Source: Chitinophagales bacterium
GTDB lineage: Bacteria; Bacteroidota; Bacteroidia; Chitinophagales; Chitinophagaceae
NCBI GenBank assembly: GCA_020636505.1
Contig: JACJXR010000004.1
Span: 62,001-126,000, forward strand
Direction of reading: 5' to 3'
Length of the DNA stretch: 64,000 nt
The translations under genes and the position numbers were made by a program. This document shows positions 37,443-46,176 of this stretch, piece after piece. Position 1 is the first letter of the stretch; the number at the start of each line of letters is the position of its first letter. A model generated the notes under the pieces. That model had not been told where the DNA came from, searched no databases, and saw only the letters and a list, made by a program, of their open reading frames with translations.

Positions 37443-40400
37443 CTATTGCGTTTCCAGGGATATGCGCATATAATCGTGCTCTTCCACAAAATGCACCAAC
37501 TCGTCGTTTATGGCAATCTTCTGCCCTCCTGTCTTCAGGTTGGATGCCATATTGTCCTGTGCATCTTCCACTCGCAACAACAGATCTGTACTACCCGGGT
37601 TGGTACGCAAGTTCTCTGATAGGAATCCTATCAGTTCGTCATCTATCTTCTCCAACGGCAACCTTAAGAACACACGCTTGGTCAAGTACTTCTTCACCTC
37701 ATCAAGCAGCATCACTTTCTGTATCTCAAACTCCATCACACCGGGGCGGTACTTGTGCTCTTTGTACATACCCTGTATCATCAGTTTCTGCCCGTTGTCT
37801 ATATAGTTGGCATACTGCACATAGTTGTTCTGCCATAGCATTATTTCGTGGTGGCCTGTATAGTCGTTCAACGTCAGCTTACCGAACTTACTGCCCTTCT
37901 TCGTCACACGATGTTCTGCATCAGTCACAAAACCCGCTATGCGTATCACTCTGTCTTTACTGCTCTCCACATCGCAGATGTTGGTGAAGCCGTAGTTGTT
38001 CATTTCAAACTTATAACCATCCAACGGGTGCGCACTCAAGTAGATACCTACCACGTCTTTCTCACGCTCCAAAAGTTCGGGTAACAGCCACGGTTCACAC
38101 TCGGGCATCTGCGGTGGTTTTATCTCGGGCATTTGCGCATCGCCAAACAAGCTGTTGGAAGCTTGCGAACTGTTTGCCTGAAACTGATTACCGAACCTCA
38201 CCAACCTTTCCAATCCTGTTATCGGGTCTACCGCAGGTGCGTAGAAATATTGCGCTCTATGCAGCTCGGGGAAGTTATCCAATGCACCCGCAAGTACAAG
38301 GTTCTCCAACGACTTCTTATTGACCGTACGCTGATTGACTCTTGAAACAAGGTCATAAGGAGAAGTATACTTACCGTTCTCCTCTCGTTCTTTTATTATG
38401 TCTTCTACCGCAGCTTCGCCCACACCCTTAATGGCGTTCATACCAAAGCGTATCACACTCTCTTCACTCACAGAGAAACCTTTGAGGCTCTCATTCACAT
38501 CAGGACCCAACACCTTTAAGCCCATGCGCTGGCACTCCTCCATGTAGAACTTTATCTTGTCGATGTTGTTCTGGTTGTTGAGCACAGCAGCCATAAACTC
38601 CGCAGGATAATGCGCCTTGAGGTAAGCCGTTTGATAAGCCACCTGCGCATAACATGTAGAGTGCGACTTGTTGAAGGCGTATTGTGCAAATGCCTCCCAG
38701 TCTTTCCATACTTTATCCAGCTTGTCTTCAGGGTGTCCTTTCTTAACCGCCCCTTCTACAAACTGGCCTTTCATTTTATCCAGTACGGCCTTCTGCTTCT
38801 TACCCATCGCCTTACGCAGTACGTCGGCATCTCCCTTACTGAAGTCTGCCAGCTTTTGCGATAGCAACATCACCTGCTCCTGATACACCGTGATACCATA
38901 AGTATCGCCAAGGTATTCTTCCATTTCGGGCAGGTCGTAACTGATGGCTTCTTCGCCATGCTTACGGCGTATGAAGTTGGGTATATATTCCAACGGACCT
39001 GGACGATACAATGCGTTCATCGCAATAAGGTCGTCAAACTTATCGGGCTTCAGCTCGCGCAGGTACTTTTGCATACCGGGGCTTTCAAACTGAAACGTAC
39101 CGTTGGTTTCTCCGCGTTGGTAAAGTTCAAATGTTGTTTGGTCGTCGAGAGGAATGTTGTCGAGGTCGATGGTGACACCGTAATTGCGCTGTATGAGTTC
39201 GCATGCATCTTTAAGGATGGTGAGGGTCTTGAGTCCCAAAAAGTCCATCTTAATAACACCTGCATTCTCGATGATGCCCCCTTCAAACTGAGTGATGAGC
39301 AGGTCCACATCTTTGGTGGTACTTACAGGGAGCAATTCCGTAAGGTCCTTAGGTGCGATGATGATACCCGCAGCATGTATACCCGTGTTGCGCACACTAC
39401 CCTCCAACTTCTCCGCCTCGCGCAGCACCTCACCATGTATGGTTTGCGACTTATGCAGCTCGCGCATCTTCTCTACAAAGTCTATCTCCTCACTGCCCAG
39501 TCCTTCTTTTTCCGTTAAACTCTTTTCTCCTTTTATCGGTGCATTCAGCAATCGTTTGAGTGATATACCGGGACGGTCGGGAACCATCTTGGCCAACGCA
39601 TTCGCATCTGCAAGCGGCATATCCAACACACGTGCCACATCCTTGATACTCATCTTGGCAGCCATGGTACCATAGGTGATGATGTGCGCCACCTGATTTT
39701 TCCCGTACTTGTCCACCACATAGTCTATCACCTTCTGACGGCCTGAGTCATCGAAGTCCGTATCTATATCGGGCATGCTCTTACGCTCAGGATTGAGGAA
39801 ACGCTCGAACAGGAGTTTGTATTTTATGGGATCTATATTCGTAATGCCGATGCAATAAGCCACCGCACTACCCGCAGCACTACCACGCCCCGGACCTACA
39901 AGTACGCCGAGGTCGCGACCCGCCTTGATGAAGTCGCCCACAATGAGGAAGTAACCCGCAAAGCCCATCGTCTTGATGGTAAACAACTCAAACTTCAATC
40001 GCTCCTCTATCTCAGGGGTAAGGTCTTTGTATCGTTCCTTTGCACCCGTCCATGTCAGATGTTCTAAGTATGCATCCTGATCGTCGTGAAACTCTTGGGG
40101 AACCTTAAAGTGCGGTAGTAATATATCGCGCTCCAAACGCAGTGGTTTTATCTTGTCCACAATCATCTGGGTATTGTCGATGGCCTCGGGTATGTCTTTG
40201 AACACCTCGGTCATCTGCTGCGTATTCTTAAAGTAGAATTCGTCGTTGTAAAAGGCAAAGCGTGTATCCTTCGGTTTGCCGCCATCGTCGTCAAAGTCTT
40301 TCATCTTGGGCGTGCTCTGCTTCTCGCCCGTGTTGATGCACAGCAATATATCGTGCGCATTGGCATCTTCCTGCTCCACATAGTGGCTGTCGTTGGATGC

Positions 40401-41054
40401 TATGATGGGTACGTTGTACTTCTTGGCAAACTTCAAGAGCACCTCATTCGCCGTTACCTGGTCGGGTATGTCGTGGCGTTGCAGCTCTACATAATAATCT
40501 TCACCAAACAGGTCGAGCCACCATTTGAACACCGTTTCGGCTTCTTCCTCGCCCTTGCGAAGGATGGTGCGCGGCACTTCGGCAGCCAGGCAACAAGTAG
40601 TGGCTATCAGCCCTTCGTGATACTTCAGTATCAGCTCTTTGTCTATACGGGGATACTTACCGTACATGCCCTCCATATAGCCCAGCGAGCAGAGCTTTAC
40701 AAGGTTTTTATACCCTACCTCATCCTTCGCCAACAGCAACTGGTGATAACGCACATCGCGCTCGTCGCGGCTGAACTGTTGTTTGTGCCTGTCTTCCACG
40801 AGGTAAAACTCGCAACCCACAATGGGCTTTACCACCGGCTCTTTGATCTCCTTACCATTCTCGTCGGTGCCTACCACCTTGGTGTTCTTCCACGCCTGCG
40901 ATACGAACTCGAACACGCCGAACATGTTGCCATGATCTGTAATGGCCATAGCGGGCATATTGTCGGCAGCGGCCTTGTCGAACAGGCGGGGGATGGCAGA
41001 TGCGCCATCCAGCAGCGAGAACTGTGTATGATTATGTAGGTGCGAAAACTTCAC
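37443..41054 (-). CDS. dnaE: DNA polymerase III subunit alpha
   Basis: 1203 residues, complete and without intein. PHP domain at the N-terminus (SHLHNHTQFSLLDGA), palm with catalytic acidic residues in MPDIDTDFDDSGRQ (about residue 428-440), the fingers region (AYQTAYLKAHYPAEFMAA), helix-hairpin-helix (IKGVGEAAVEDII) and OB fold (IRIAGFVTDAEHRVTKKG) are in the usual order. It is the replicative chain-elongating polymerase. The start is GTG at 41054, supported by a rare clear Shine-Dalgarno for this phylum (GGAGGAAGG, about 10 bases upstream) and by the conserved KFSHLHNHT start. It is monocistronic here. Confidence 0.97.
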   Translation of the reverse strand: MKFSHLHNHTQFSLLDGASAIPRLFDKAAADNMPAMAITDHGNMFGVFEFVSQAWKNTKVVGTDENGKEIKEPVVKPIVGCEFYLVEDRHKQQFSRDERDVRYHQLLLAKDEVGYKNLVKLCSLGYMEGMYGKYPRIDKELILKYHEGLIATTCCLAAEVPRTILRKGEEEAETVFKWWLDLFGEDYYVELQRHDIPDQVTANEVLLKFAKKYNVPIIASNDSHYVEQEDANAHDILLCINTGEKQSTPKMKDFDDDGGKPKDTRFAFYNDEFYFKNTQQMTEVFKDIPEAIDNTQMIVDKIKPLRLERDILLPHFKVPQEFHDDQDAYLEHLTWTGAKERYKDLTPEIEERLKFELFTIKTMGFAGYFLIVGDFIKAGRDLGVLVGPGRGSAAGSAVAYCIGITNIDPIKYKLLFERFLNPERKSMPDIDTDFDDSGRQKVIDYVVDKYGKNQVAHIITYGTMAAKMSIKDVARVLDMPLADANALAKMVPDRPGISLKRLLNAPIKGEKSLTEKEGLGSEEIDFVEKMRELHKSQTIHGEVLREAEKLEGSVRNTGIHAAGIIIAPKDLTELLPVSTTKDVDLLITQFEGGIIENAGVIKMDFLGLKTLTILKDACELIQRNYGVTIDLDNIPLDDQTTFELYQRGETNGTFQFESPGMQKYLRELKPDKFDDLIAMNALYRPGPLEYIPNFIRRKHGEEAISYDLPEMEEYLGDTYGITVYQEQVMLLSQKLADFSKGDADVLRKAMGKKQKAVLDKMKGQFVEGAVKKGHPEDKLDKVWKDWEAFAQYAFNKSHSTCYAQVAYQTAYLKAHYPAEFMAAVLNNQNNIDKIKFYMEECQRMGLKVLGPDVNESLKGFSVSEESVIRFGMNAIKGVGEAAVEDIIKEREENGKYTSPYDLVSRVNQRTVNKKSLENLVLAGALDNFPELHRAQYFYAPAVDPITGLERLVRFGNQFQANSSQASNSLFGDAQMPEIKPPQMPECEPWLLPELLEREKDVVGIYLSAHPLDGYKFEMNNYGFTNICDVESSKDRVIRIAGFVTDAEHRVTKKGSKFGKLTLNDYTGHHEIMLWQNNYVQYANYIDNGQKLMIQGMYKEHKYRPGVMEFEIQKVMLLDEVKKYLTKRVFLRLPLEKIDDELIGFLSENLRTNPGSTDLLLRVEDAQDNMASNLKTGGQKIAINDELVHFVEEHDYMRISLETQ

Positions 41055-41187
41055 TATTATCCTTCCTCCGGTAAATATGGTGTGTATATAAAATTAGGGA
41101 AAAGGGTTGGTTGGGTGGCAGGTGGTTTTCCACAGGGGTGGAGAAGATGGTTAGTATTTGTCAGGGTGAGGTGTAGCGCTACATCCT

Positions 41188-41505
41188 GTCATGCTGAACT
41201 GGTTTCAGCATCTCACGAAACACGGTCATGCTGAACTCGATTATTTCGTAGTCATTGTCTTTTTATTTGCCTCAATGAGTGCTTCGCAATTCAGCATCCA
41301 GCGTTATGTGGGTATTACTCTTTTTACAGTCCTTTCTTTGCTTGTCCAAAGAAAGAACAAAAGAAAAGACACCGATACCTAAAGCTTCGACGGTATCGGG
41401 GCTACCCTGATAGACTTTTGCGCCCTGGCGCTGCCGAGCTTTCCCTGTCTCACGTCAAACCTCGTTCCGTCATTACGAGGAGCGCAGCGACGTGGTAAAT
41501 GCGCA
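41188..41505. repeat. Structured dispersed intergenic repeat, copy 1
   Basis: This element shares four blocks, in the same order, with 49003-49200. Block one is a hairpin ATGCTGAA / TTCAGCAT (41191-41198 / 41204-41211). Block two is a hairpin CTTTCTTTG / CAAAGAAAG (41332-41340 / 41347-41355). Block three is a hairpin CCGATACC / GGTATCGG with the conserved loop TAAAGCTTC (41372-41399). Block four is a conserved tail with TGATAGACTTTTGCGC, GAGCTTTC and a GTCATTACGAGGAGCG segment. Copy 1 is about 110 bases longer than copy 2, with extra sequence between the first two hairpins (a second partial GTCATGCTGAACT at 41228). Short open frames inside are by-products. No transposase is present. Confidence 0.75.
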
Positions 41506-41576
41506 GCATTCATGAAGACCAATAAAAATCATTATGCCCTGAATAATCTCACGTTATATGTATCTGCGTTACTCTA

Positions 41577-41600
41577 GACCCTGAATCAAGTTCAGGGTGA
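41577..41600. repeat. Short hairpin of the GACCCTGAA..TTCAGGGTGAC type
   Basis: CCCTGAA (41579-41585) pairs with TTCAGGG (41591-41597), flanked by GA and TGAC. This type of short palindrome is scattered in many bacterial genomes. It lies 22 bases beyond the stop of the HicB-like gene and may end that transcript. Confidence 0.55.
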
Positions 41601-41621
41601 CCAACGCGAGTGCGGGGTGTA

Positions 41622-41858
41622 TTAGTCTTCTTTTGGATAGTCTGCCAATTCGAACCCCACTGCCCATGCGTCTATGCTTTGCCAGTATTCAGAGTCTTTA
41701 CCTTCGTTCTGCTGAAAATCCTCTATCAACATGCGGATATTATTCAACACTTCCTGTTTGGTGTCGCCCATTGTACCTATACCAAAACCTTCCAGCCCGA
41801 CAGTAGATGCGCCCCATCCGTTAGCATCTTGTTCTATATAAACTTTAATAGTGTTCAT
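41622..41858 (-). CDS. Orphan HicB-like antitoxin-type protein
   Basis: 78 residues of the HicB/DUF1902-like partial RNase-H fold: KVYIEQDANGWGASTVGLEGFGIGTMGDTKQEVLNNIRMLIEDF, with the pattern of a strand, a G-x-G-x-G/T turn and a helix beginning with T-x-x-E. There is no C-terminal DNA-binding domain and no HicA toxin gene on either side: the upstream neighbour is a TPR protein, and downstream come intergenic repeats. It may be a solitary antitoxin left from a toxin-antitoxin pair or a HicB-domain protein with another role. The bare domain is clear; the function is inference. Confidence 0.7.
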   Translation of the reverse strand: MNTIKVYIEQDANGWGASTVGLEGFGIGTMGDTKQEVLNNIRMLIEDFQQNEGKDSEYWQSIDAWAVGFELADYPKED

Positions 41859-41957
41859 AGCTATACGTTGTAACCAAATTTACGGAATAAACGCATTAGA
41901 TGAACCCGCATAGGCACTAGGCAGGCAGTGCGAGTGTGGGGTGTGCAAATGTGCAGT

Positions 41958-41975
41958 TGTGCATTTTTTTGCACG
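41958..41975 (+). repeat. Inverted repeat, left copy, flanking the TPR gene
   Basis: TGTGCATTTTTTTGCACG is identical, inverted, to 43845-43862. It begins 9 bases beyond the TPR gene's stop. Each copy can also fold on itself (TGCA..TGCA), so it may act as a terminator. Confidence 0.7.
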
Positions 41976-41983
41976 TGCACAGT

Positions 41984-43801
41984 TTAACCTTGCCTCCATT
42001 CCTCAAGATTATCTATTAGAGCTAATATCAAATCTCTTTGTTTATCAGTAATACTTCTTGAGTTTTTAGCAAACTGAGATATTTCATTGAAAGACCAATT
42101 AATACTGATTGGTTGTTCTATACCAGAAGTTAGCGTTGAAGTCAACTCTTTAGGGGGAGTAATTAGTATCGTGTTATTAGACTCAAGTATTTTTATAAAT
42201 ACCATAATAAAATCATAGCCAAATTGAGCAGACCTATTCAACAATTCCCTTTTCACTTCAGCTTCAATAACTGCTTTTGCTTGAGATGTTTTACCTAACA
42301 TCAACAATAATTCTGAGTAGTTAAGTAAAATACTTTGGTCTTTAGGTTGCAAAGAAAGAAGTCTTTGATAATCAAGCTCAGCCTTTTCATACTCACCTAA
42401 ATTGACATAAGACATAGCTCTAACCATATATGCTATTGCTGGGCTATTCCCATCTCTCCAATTATTAACATCGAGAGCATAAGTGGCATCAAATATTGCA
42501 CCGTCGTAAATTTTTTGATGATATTTATTTATAGCTCTACTTGCATAATATGTACTGATTGACTTAGATAAGTTTATTGCCTTACTGTAATACTCTTCTG
42601 CTAGATTGTATTTTTTCAACATATTGTATGCAACTCCTGCTCTATGATATACACTATGACGTATTGGGCTCTTTTTAATCGCATTCTCAAAATGGCTTAT
42701 CGCATCGTTATATTTGTTTTGTTCCATTGCAACATTTCCGTAGTTGAAGTCAACTAAGTATTCTTTCGGATCTAATTTCTGGGCTATATCCAAATCCTGT
42801 AAAGCTCTATCATATTCTTTCTTTTCCATCCACATGACGCTTCTATTCACATAAGAGTATTTTAGATTATTAAAAACTATATCGCCTTTTCTATCGTAAT
42901 TCTTAAACTTATCTATGATAACATTATAGTACTTTAGTGCATTATCAAAATCATTTTCTACTGAAAATGCGTATGCTATGTTAAAATAGAATATAGCTTC
43001 GTCATGCTCACTTGTAAGTATTGTCTTTAATTCATGGCTACTTAAAATGCTATTAGCATATTCTACAATAAGCTTGTATTGACCATCTCCAATGTTATTT
43101 TTAATATAATTATACTTTTCAGCGTTAGATTTCTCTGTATCTATTTCTAAGACAGGATTAGGCAAACTTTTGGTATCATTTATTCCTTCATTCTCTGAAG
43201 ATGAAGCACCTAAACTAATAGATTTCATGACACTATGTCGCAAAGTCATATCATTCAAAATCTCGTCAGCTTGTGAATTTTTTTCTATTATTTGATTCGT
43301 GTGTACTCTTACTTTTTCCCTATGTTCATAAATTTCAGAAAACACTTCATTCTTAGCAGCATCAACTTCTATTTTCGCTTTATCTATACTTTCTTTTGCC
43401 TTTTGTATTTCATCTCTTGCTCCCTCACTTTCCTTCTTTACTTCTTGAATTTGACTTTTGGTATTCACATATATCCTCCAACCAATTATCGGTAATGCTA
43501 TACCTACCAGTGTAATCCAAATTGCTAAAGCATCTAACCACCATTCAACATTAGACTTTTTATATTCTATAATATCTTCTTTGAACTGTACTTCTTTATT
43601 ATGCAATTCAAACTCAGAACGCAATCTTTCTTCGCTTATCTCAATGCGAGTATTTGTCTTTTCGTTAGTTGTTTCATTAGTATTGATTACAGAGTTGATA
43701 CTGGAGTCAACATAATCTTTAGTAACCTGAGATTTTGAAAAGCATATATAACTGAGTGCAGATATGCATATGGCAATTAGAGTGAGGGAAATCGTTTTCA
43801 T
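41984..43801 (-). CDS. Membrane-anchored coiled-coil TPR protein
   Basis: 605 residues. The first hydrophobic segment is at residues 4-22 (LTLIAICISALSYICFS), followed by a short Asn/Thr/Glu-rich coiled stretch. A second, strong membrane helix at about 87-110 (WWLDALAIWITLVGIALPI) precedes a long coiled coil (about 112-170, KKESEGARDEIQKAKESIDKA). TPR repeats fill about 225-520 (for example NGNVAMEQNKYNDAISHFENA-type units). Topology suggests cytoplasmic TPRs tethered to the inner membrane. I recognise no named family. The gene is visibly more AT-rich than its neighbours and is bounded on both sides by the 18-bp inverted repeat, so it may be an acquired cassette. A TATATTTG box (43805-43812) abuts the ATG at 43801, so the leader would be almost absent; the earlier TTG (43807) is unlikely as start. 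Confidence 0.82.
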   Translation of the reverse strand: MKTISLTLIAICISALSYICFSKSQVTKDYVDSSINSVINTNETTNEKTNTRIEISEERLRSEFELHNKEVQFKEDIIEYKKSNVEWWLDALAIWITLVGIALPIIGWRIYVNTKSQIQEVKKESEGARDEIQKAKESIDKAKIEVDAAKNEVFSEIYEHREKVRVHTNQIIEKNSQADEILNDMTLRHSVMKSISLGASSSENEGINDTKSLPNPVLEIDTEKSNAEKYNYIKNNIGDGQYKLIVEYANSILSSHELKTILTSEHDEAIFYFNIAYAFSVENDFDNALKYYNVIIDKFKNYDRKGDIVFNNLKYSYVNRSVMWMEKKEYDRALQDLDIAQKLDPKEYLVDFNYGNVAMEQNKYNDAISHFENAIKKSPIRHSVYHRAGVAYNMLKKYNLAEEYYSKAINLSKSISTYYASRAINKYHQKIYDGAIFDATYALDVNNWRDGNSPAIAYMVRAMSYVNLGEYEKAELDYQRLLSLQPKDQSILLNYSELLLMLGKTSQAKAVIEAEVKRELLNRSAQFGYDFIMVFIKILESNNTILITPPKELTSTLTSGIEQPISINWSFNEISQFAKNSRSITDKQRDLILALIDNLEEWRQG

Positions 43802-43844
43802 ATACAAATATAATAATATCAGTATGAGATTTCCAGATGTTCAC

Positions 43845-43862
43845 CGTGCAAAAAAATGCACA
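43845..43862 (-). repeat. Inverted repeat, right copy, flanking the TPR gene
   Basis: CGTGCAAAAAAATGCACA is the exact reverse complement of 41958-41975. It lies 15 bases from the stop of the DUF3987 gene and 44 bases upstream of the TPR start. GTGCA / TGCAC with an A6 loop also forms a small hairpin that could end the DUF3987 transcript. Confidence 0.7.
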
Positions 43863-43877
43863 GTGAACAGTTGCACA

Positions 43878-45344
43878 CTATGCACGCATTTTATCACAGT
43901 ATCTCTTAGTCCAATTATAGATGGTACTAAACTTATTTTTATCTCCCAACACACTCTCCGCTATCACCCTAAAACTCCTCCCCAACTTAAACTGCCTGCA
44001 GCACTCGGATATTTGCGCTTGCTTGTTGGCAATGGGGGCAAGTTGGTTGTGGCCGTGGCGGGTTTGCAGTGTCTCGTACACATGCAGGCTGTATTGCAGC
44101 AGGTGTCGGGTAATGGCTATGGCATTGCGGTAGTCGGTCTCGGTGCAGGTGAGTGTGCCGTCTTGTGCATCTATATAGCGTATGGCGGTCAGTATCATGG
44201 CTATCCGAAAGTTGATGATGGCCAGTCTGTTGATGGTACCTTGCAGGTCGTGGCTGATGTGTTGGTGTATCTCCTGCTTCAGCTCGCTGTACTGTTGTAC
44301 AAAGTCCTGCTCCTGCTGTGGCTGCATGGCAAACCATAGTGGCGTATCGCGGGCATCCAATCGTTGGTACATATCTTTCAGCCGCTCGCCCAATCGGGCA
44401 AAGTAGTAGGCGGTGTCGCCACCCTCTGTGCCAAAGGGGTTCTTAAACTCGGCATTGCCCCGCAGGCTGTAAAACAAAAACCTGCTGAACAGTCCGTTCT
44501 CTATACTCGGTATCAGTCGGCGCAGTTGGTCTTCCGTACCGCTGAGCACCACACTCAGTGCGGGTGCGCTTATCTTCACATCCTCATTGTTCGCACGGCG
44601 GAAGTAGCTTACCGGCTCGTGGTGAAATGCCTTGCGCAGCACATCGCTAAAGTTGCCATAGTCTTGCTTCAGCATATCTGCCAATGTATCGCCCTCCGTC
44701 TCGAAGATGATGCCGCGCCCGTTGTTCTCCATCAGCAGTTGCATCAGTGCCGTCTTGGTACTGTTGGCAGGCAGGTACAGTTTCATGTGCTTTGGTGGCC
44801 GTGGGGCTTGTGGCGGCTCTTGCAGCTTGCCCTTATCGTACAGGCGCATTTGTCGGTGATACTGTGCTTCTTCTTCGGTAAACTTATCTCCAGCCAATCG
44901 GCTCTGTTGCACACGGTGGGCATCGGTGGCCTCGCCCATATCCTTAGCCCATAGCAGTGCGCCCTTGCCCGTGCCGTACTTACCCATTACAAACACATAC
45001 AGATTGGGGCTTACCTCGCGGCTCATATACCTACCCTTTACATTAGGCAGCATACCGCTGAGTACTCCTATTGCTCCTACGAGAAATGTTTCGCGCTCTT
45101 CATCGTCCGCCAATCGATCGCAGGCGGCGTGCAGCAGTGGTGGCAGCTCGGTAAAAATGTCTTCACTCATGGGTGGAAAATCGCTCTCCAGTTCTTCGGG
45201 TGTCAGCTCTATATGCGGACGTTCGAGTTCAAACCTTTTGTCTTCTTCTTCTATACGCCTGATAAATTCTTCCCTGCTGTAGTTGAAGGGGTACATGTTT
45301 TCTTCTTTGTGCTCATCTTGGTTTTCGTTGGTGTTTTCATTCAT
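43878..45344 (-). CDS. DUF3987-family P-loop protein
   Basis: 488 residues. A Walker A-like loop FVMGKYGTGKGALLWAKDM (about residues 118-136; GxxGxGKG rather than GKS/T) and a Walker B-like GRGIIFETEGDTLADML are followed by the DUF3987 core (FSDVLRKAFHHEPVSYFRR, then SAPALSVVLSGTEDQL and GLFSRFLFYSLR). The C-terminus is a small HTH-like region (FRVIAESVLGDKNKFSTIYNW). DUF3987 proteins occur mainly on integrative elements and prophages next to primase/VirE domains; here the domain is alone. The start at 45344 is chosen because a consensus promoter (45372-45403) would start transcription near 45367, downstream of the earlier in-frame ATG at 45374. Confidence 0.85.
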   Translation of the reverse strand: MNENTNENQDEHKEENMYPFNYSREEFIRRIEEEDKRFELERPHIELTPEELESDFPPMSEDIFTELPPLLHAACDRLADDEERETFLVGAIGVLSGMLPNVKGRYMSREVSPNLYVFVMGKYGTGKGALLWAKDMGEATDAHRVQQSRLAGDKFTEEEAQYHRQMRLYDKGKLQEPPQAPRPPKHMKLYLPANSTKTALMQLLMENNGRGIIFETEGDTLADMLKQDYGNFSDVLRKAFHHEPVSYFRRANNEDVKISAPALSVVLSGTEDQLRRLIPSIENGLFSRFLFYSLRGNAEFKNPFGTEGGDTAYYFARLGERLKDMYQRLDARDTPLWFAMQPQQEQDFVQQYSELKQEIHQHISHDLQGTINRLAIINFRIAMILTAIRYIDAQDGTLTCTETDYRNAIAITRHLLQYSLHVYETLQTRHGHNQLAPIANKQAQISECCRQFKLGRSFRVIAESVLGDKNKFSTIYNWTKRYCDKMRA

Positions 45345-45371
45345 AGCAATGTATTTTATTTTTGTTATGAA

Positions 45372-45403
45372 CAAATGTACACTAAATTATTTAAATGTTG
45401 CAA
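45372..45403 (-). promoter_or_regulatory. Bacteroidota-type promoter of the DUF3987 gene
   Basis: On the minus strand TTG (45403-45401), a 21-base spacer and TACATTTG (45379-45372) match the consensus. It overlaps the upstream ATG at 45374 and so decides the DUF3987 start in favour of 45344. Confidence 0.65.
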
Positions 45404-45453
45404 AAACCAAAACTCATGGAATATTTAAACACATCAGCGTATCTTCACACACC

Positions 45454-46071
45454 ATGACAGACACTGAATACATCCGCAACCTGCGCACACCAACGGCAGA
45501 CGATCCGCTGAGGATACTGATGAGCGCCTGTTTTACAGGTGTTGTATGTGGTTTTGACAATCAGGCATATACAGGCTACCCCACCATCGTTAAGCTGCTA
45601 CAATACGACAATATAAAAGTGAGTAAGTTTTGCCCCGAAGACTACTCTTTCGGCACACCGCGCGCATTGTGCGATATACATGGCGGAGACGGGTACGACG
45701 TACTGGATGGTAAAGCCCGTGTACTGACAGAAGAGGGTGTAGATTGGACGGATGGCATGATAAAAGGTGCGGCAAACATGTTGGCCATAGCACAAAAGAA
45801 TGATGTAGAGCTGGCCGTACTCATGGATGTAAGCGCAGCCTGTGGTAGCCAAGTAATATACAACGGCCCCCGCCGTGCAGAACAGCCCGTACACCAAATA
45901 GGTGCAGGCGTGGCTGCTGCAATGCTTATACGCAATGGCATCAAAGTAATCAGCCAGAGAGACTATGCCAGCCTTGAGATATTATACAGCAAACTAGACC
46001 CTCAGCACAACATCAATAACGATGCGGTAGACCACCTGAACAGCGAATGGGTGGTGAACAACCTGCGCTAG
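45454..46071 (+). CDS. DUF523 family protein
   Basis: 205 residues, the usual length for DUF523. The Cys-containing motif ILMSACFTGVVCGFD near residues 18-32, KFCPEDYSFGTPR and the DVSAACGSQVIYNG segment place Cys residues as the family does, suggesting a metal or Fe-S site. A longer frame begins at 45283, but its first 57 residues run through the promoter region on the opposite strand and lack family similarity, so ATG 45454 is preferred. The biochemical function of DUF523 (sometimes fused to DUF1722) is not established. It is transcribed divergently from the DUF3987 gene. Confidence 0.85.
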   Translation: MTDTEYIRNLRTPTADDPLRILMSACFTGVVCGFDNQAYTGYPTIVKLLQYDNIKVSKFCPEDYSFGTPRALCDIHGGDGYDVLDGKARVLTEEGVDWTDGMIKGAANMLAIAQKNDVELAVLMDVSAACGSQVIYNGPRRAEQPVHQIGAGVAAAMLIRNGIKVISQRDYASLEILYSKLDPQHNINNDAVDHLNSEWVVNNLR

Positions 46072-46176
46072 TTGCTATACTCCACTGTATTGAAACAATG
46101 CACTCTCCTTTCACGCTTTTTTAATTGACCGAAAAGGTACATATTCATTATATTCATACGTACAAACAGGTAACGT

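Noticed and set aside
41191..41382. Plus-strand frame of 63 codons in the intergenic repeat (begins LNWFQHLTKH)
   Set aside because: It is a translation of the dispersed repeat itself (hairpin ATGCTGAA..TTCAGCAT), with no start signal and no equivalent frame in the second copy.
45283..45453. 57-residue N-terminal extension of the DUF523 protein
   Set aside because: Hydrophobic but without family similarity, and it overlaps the DUF3987 start and promoter on the other strand; ATG 45454 fits the family length.
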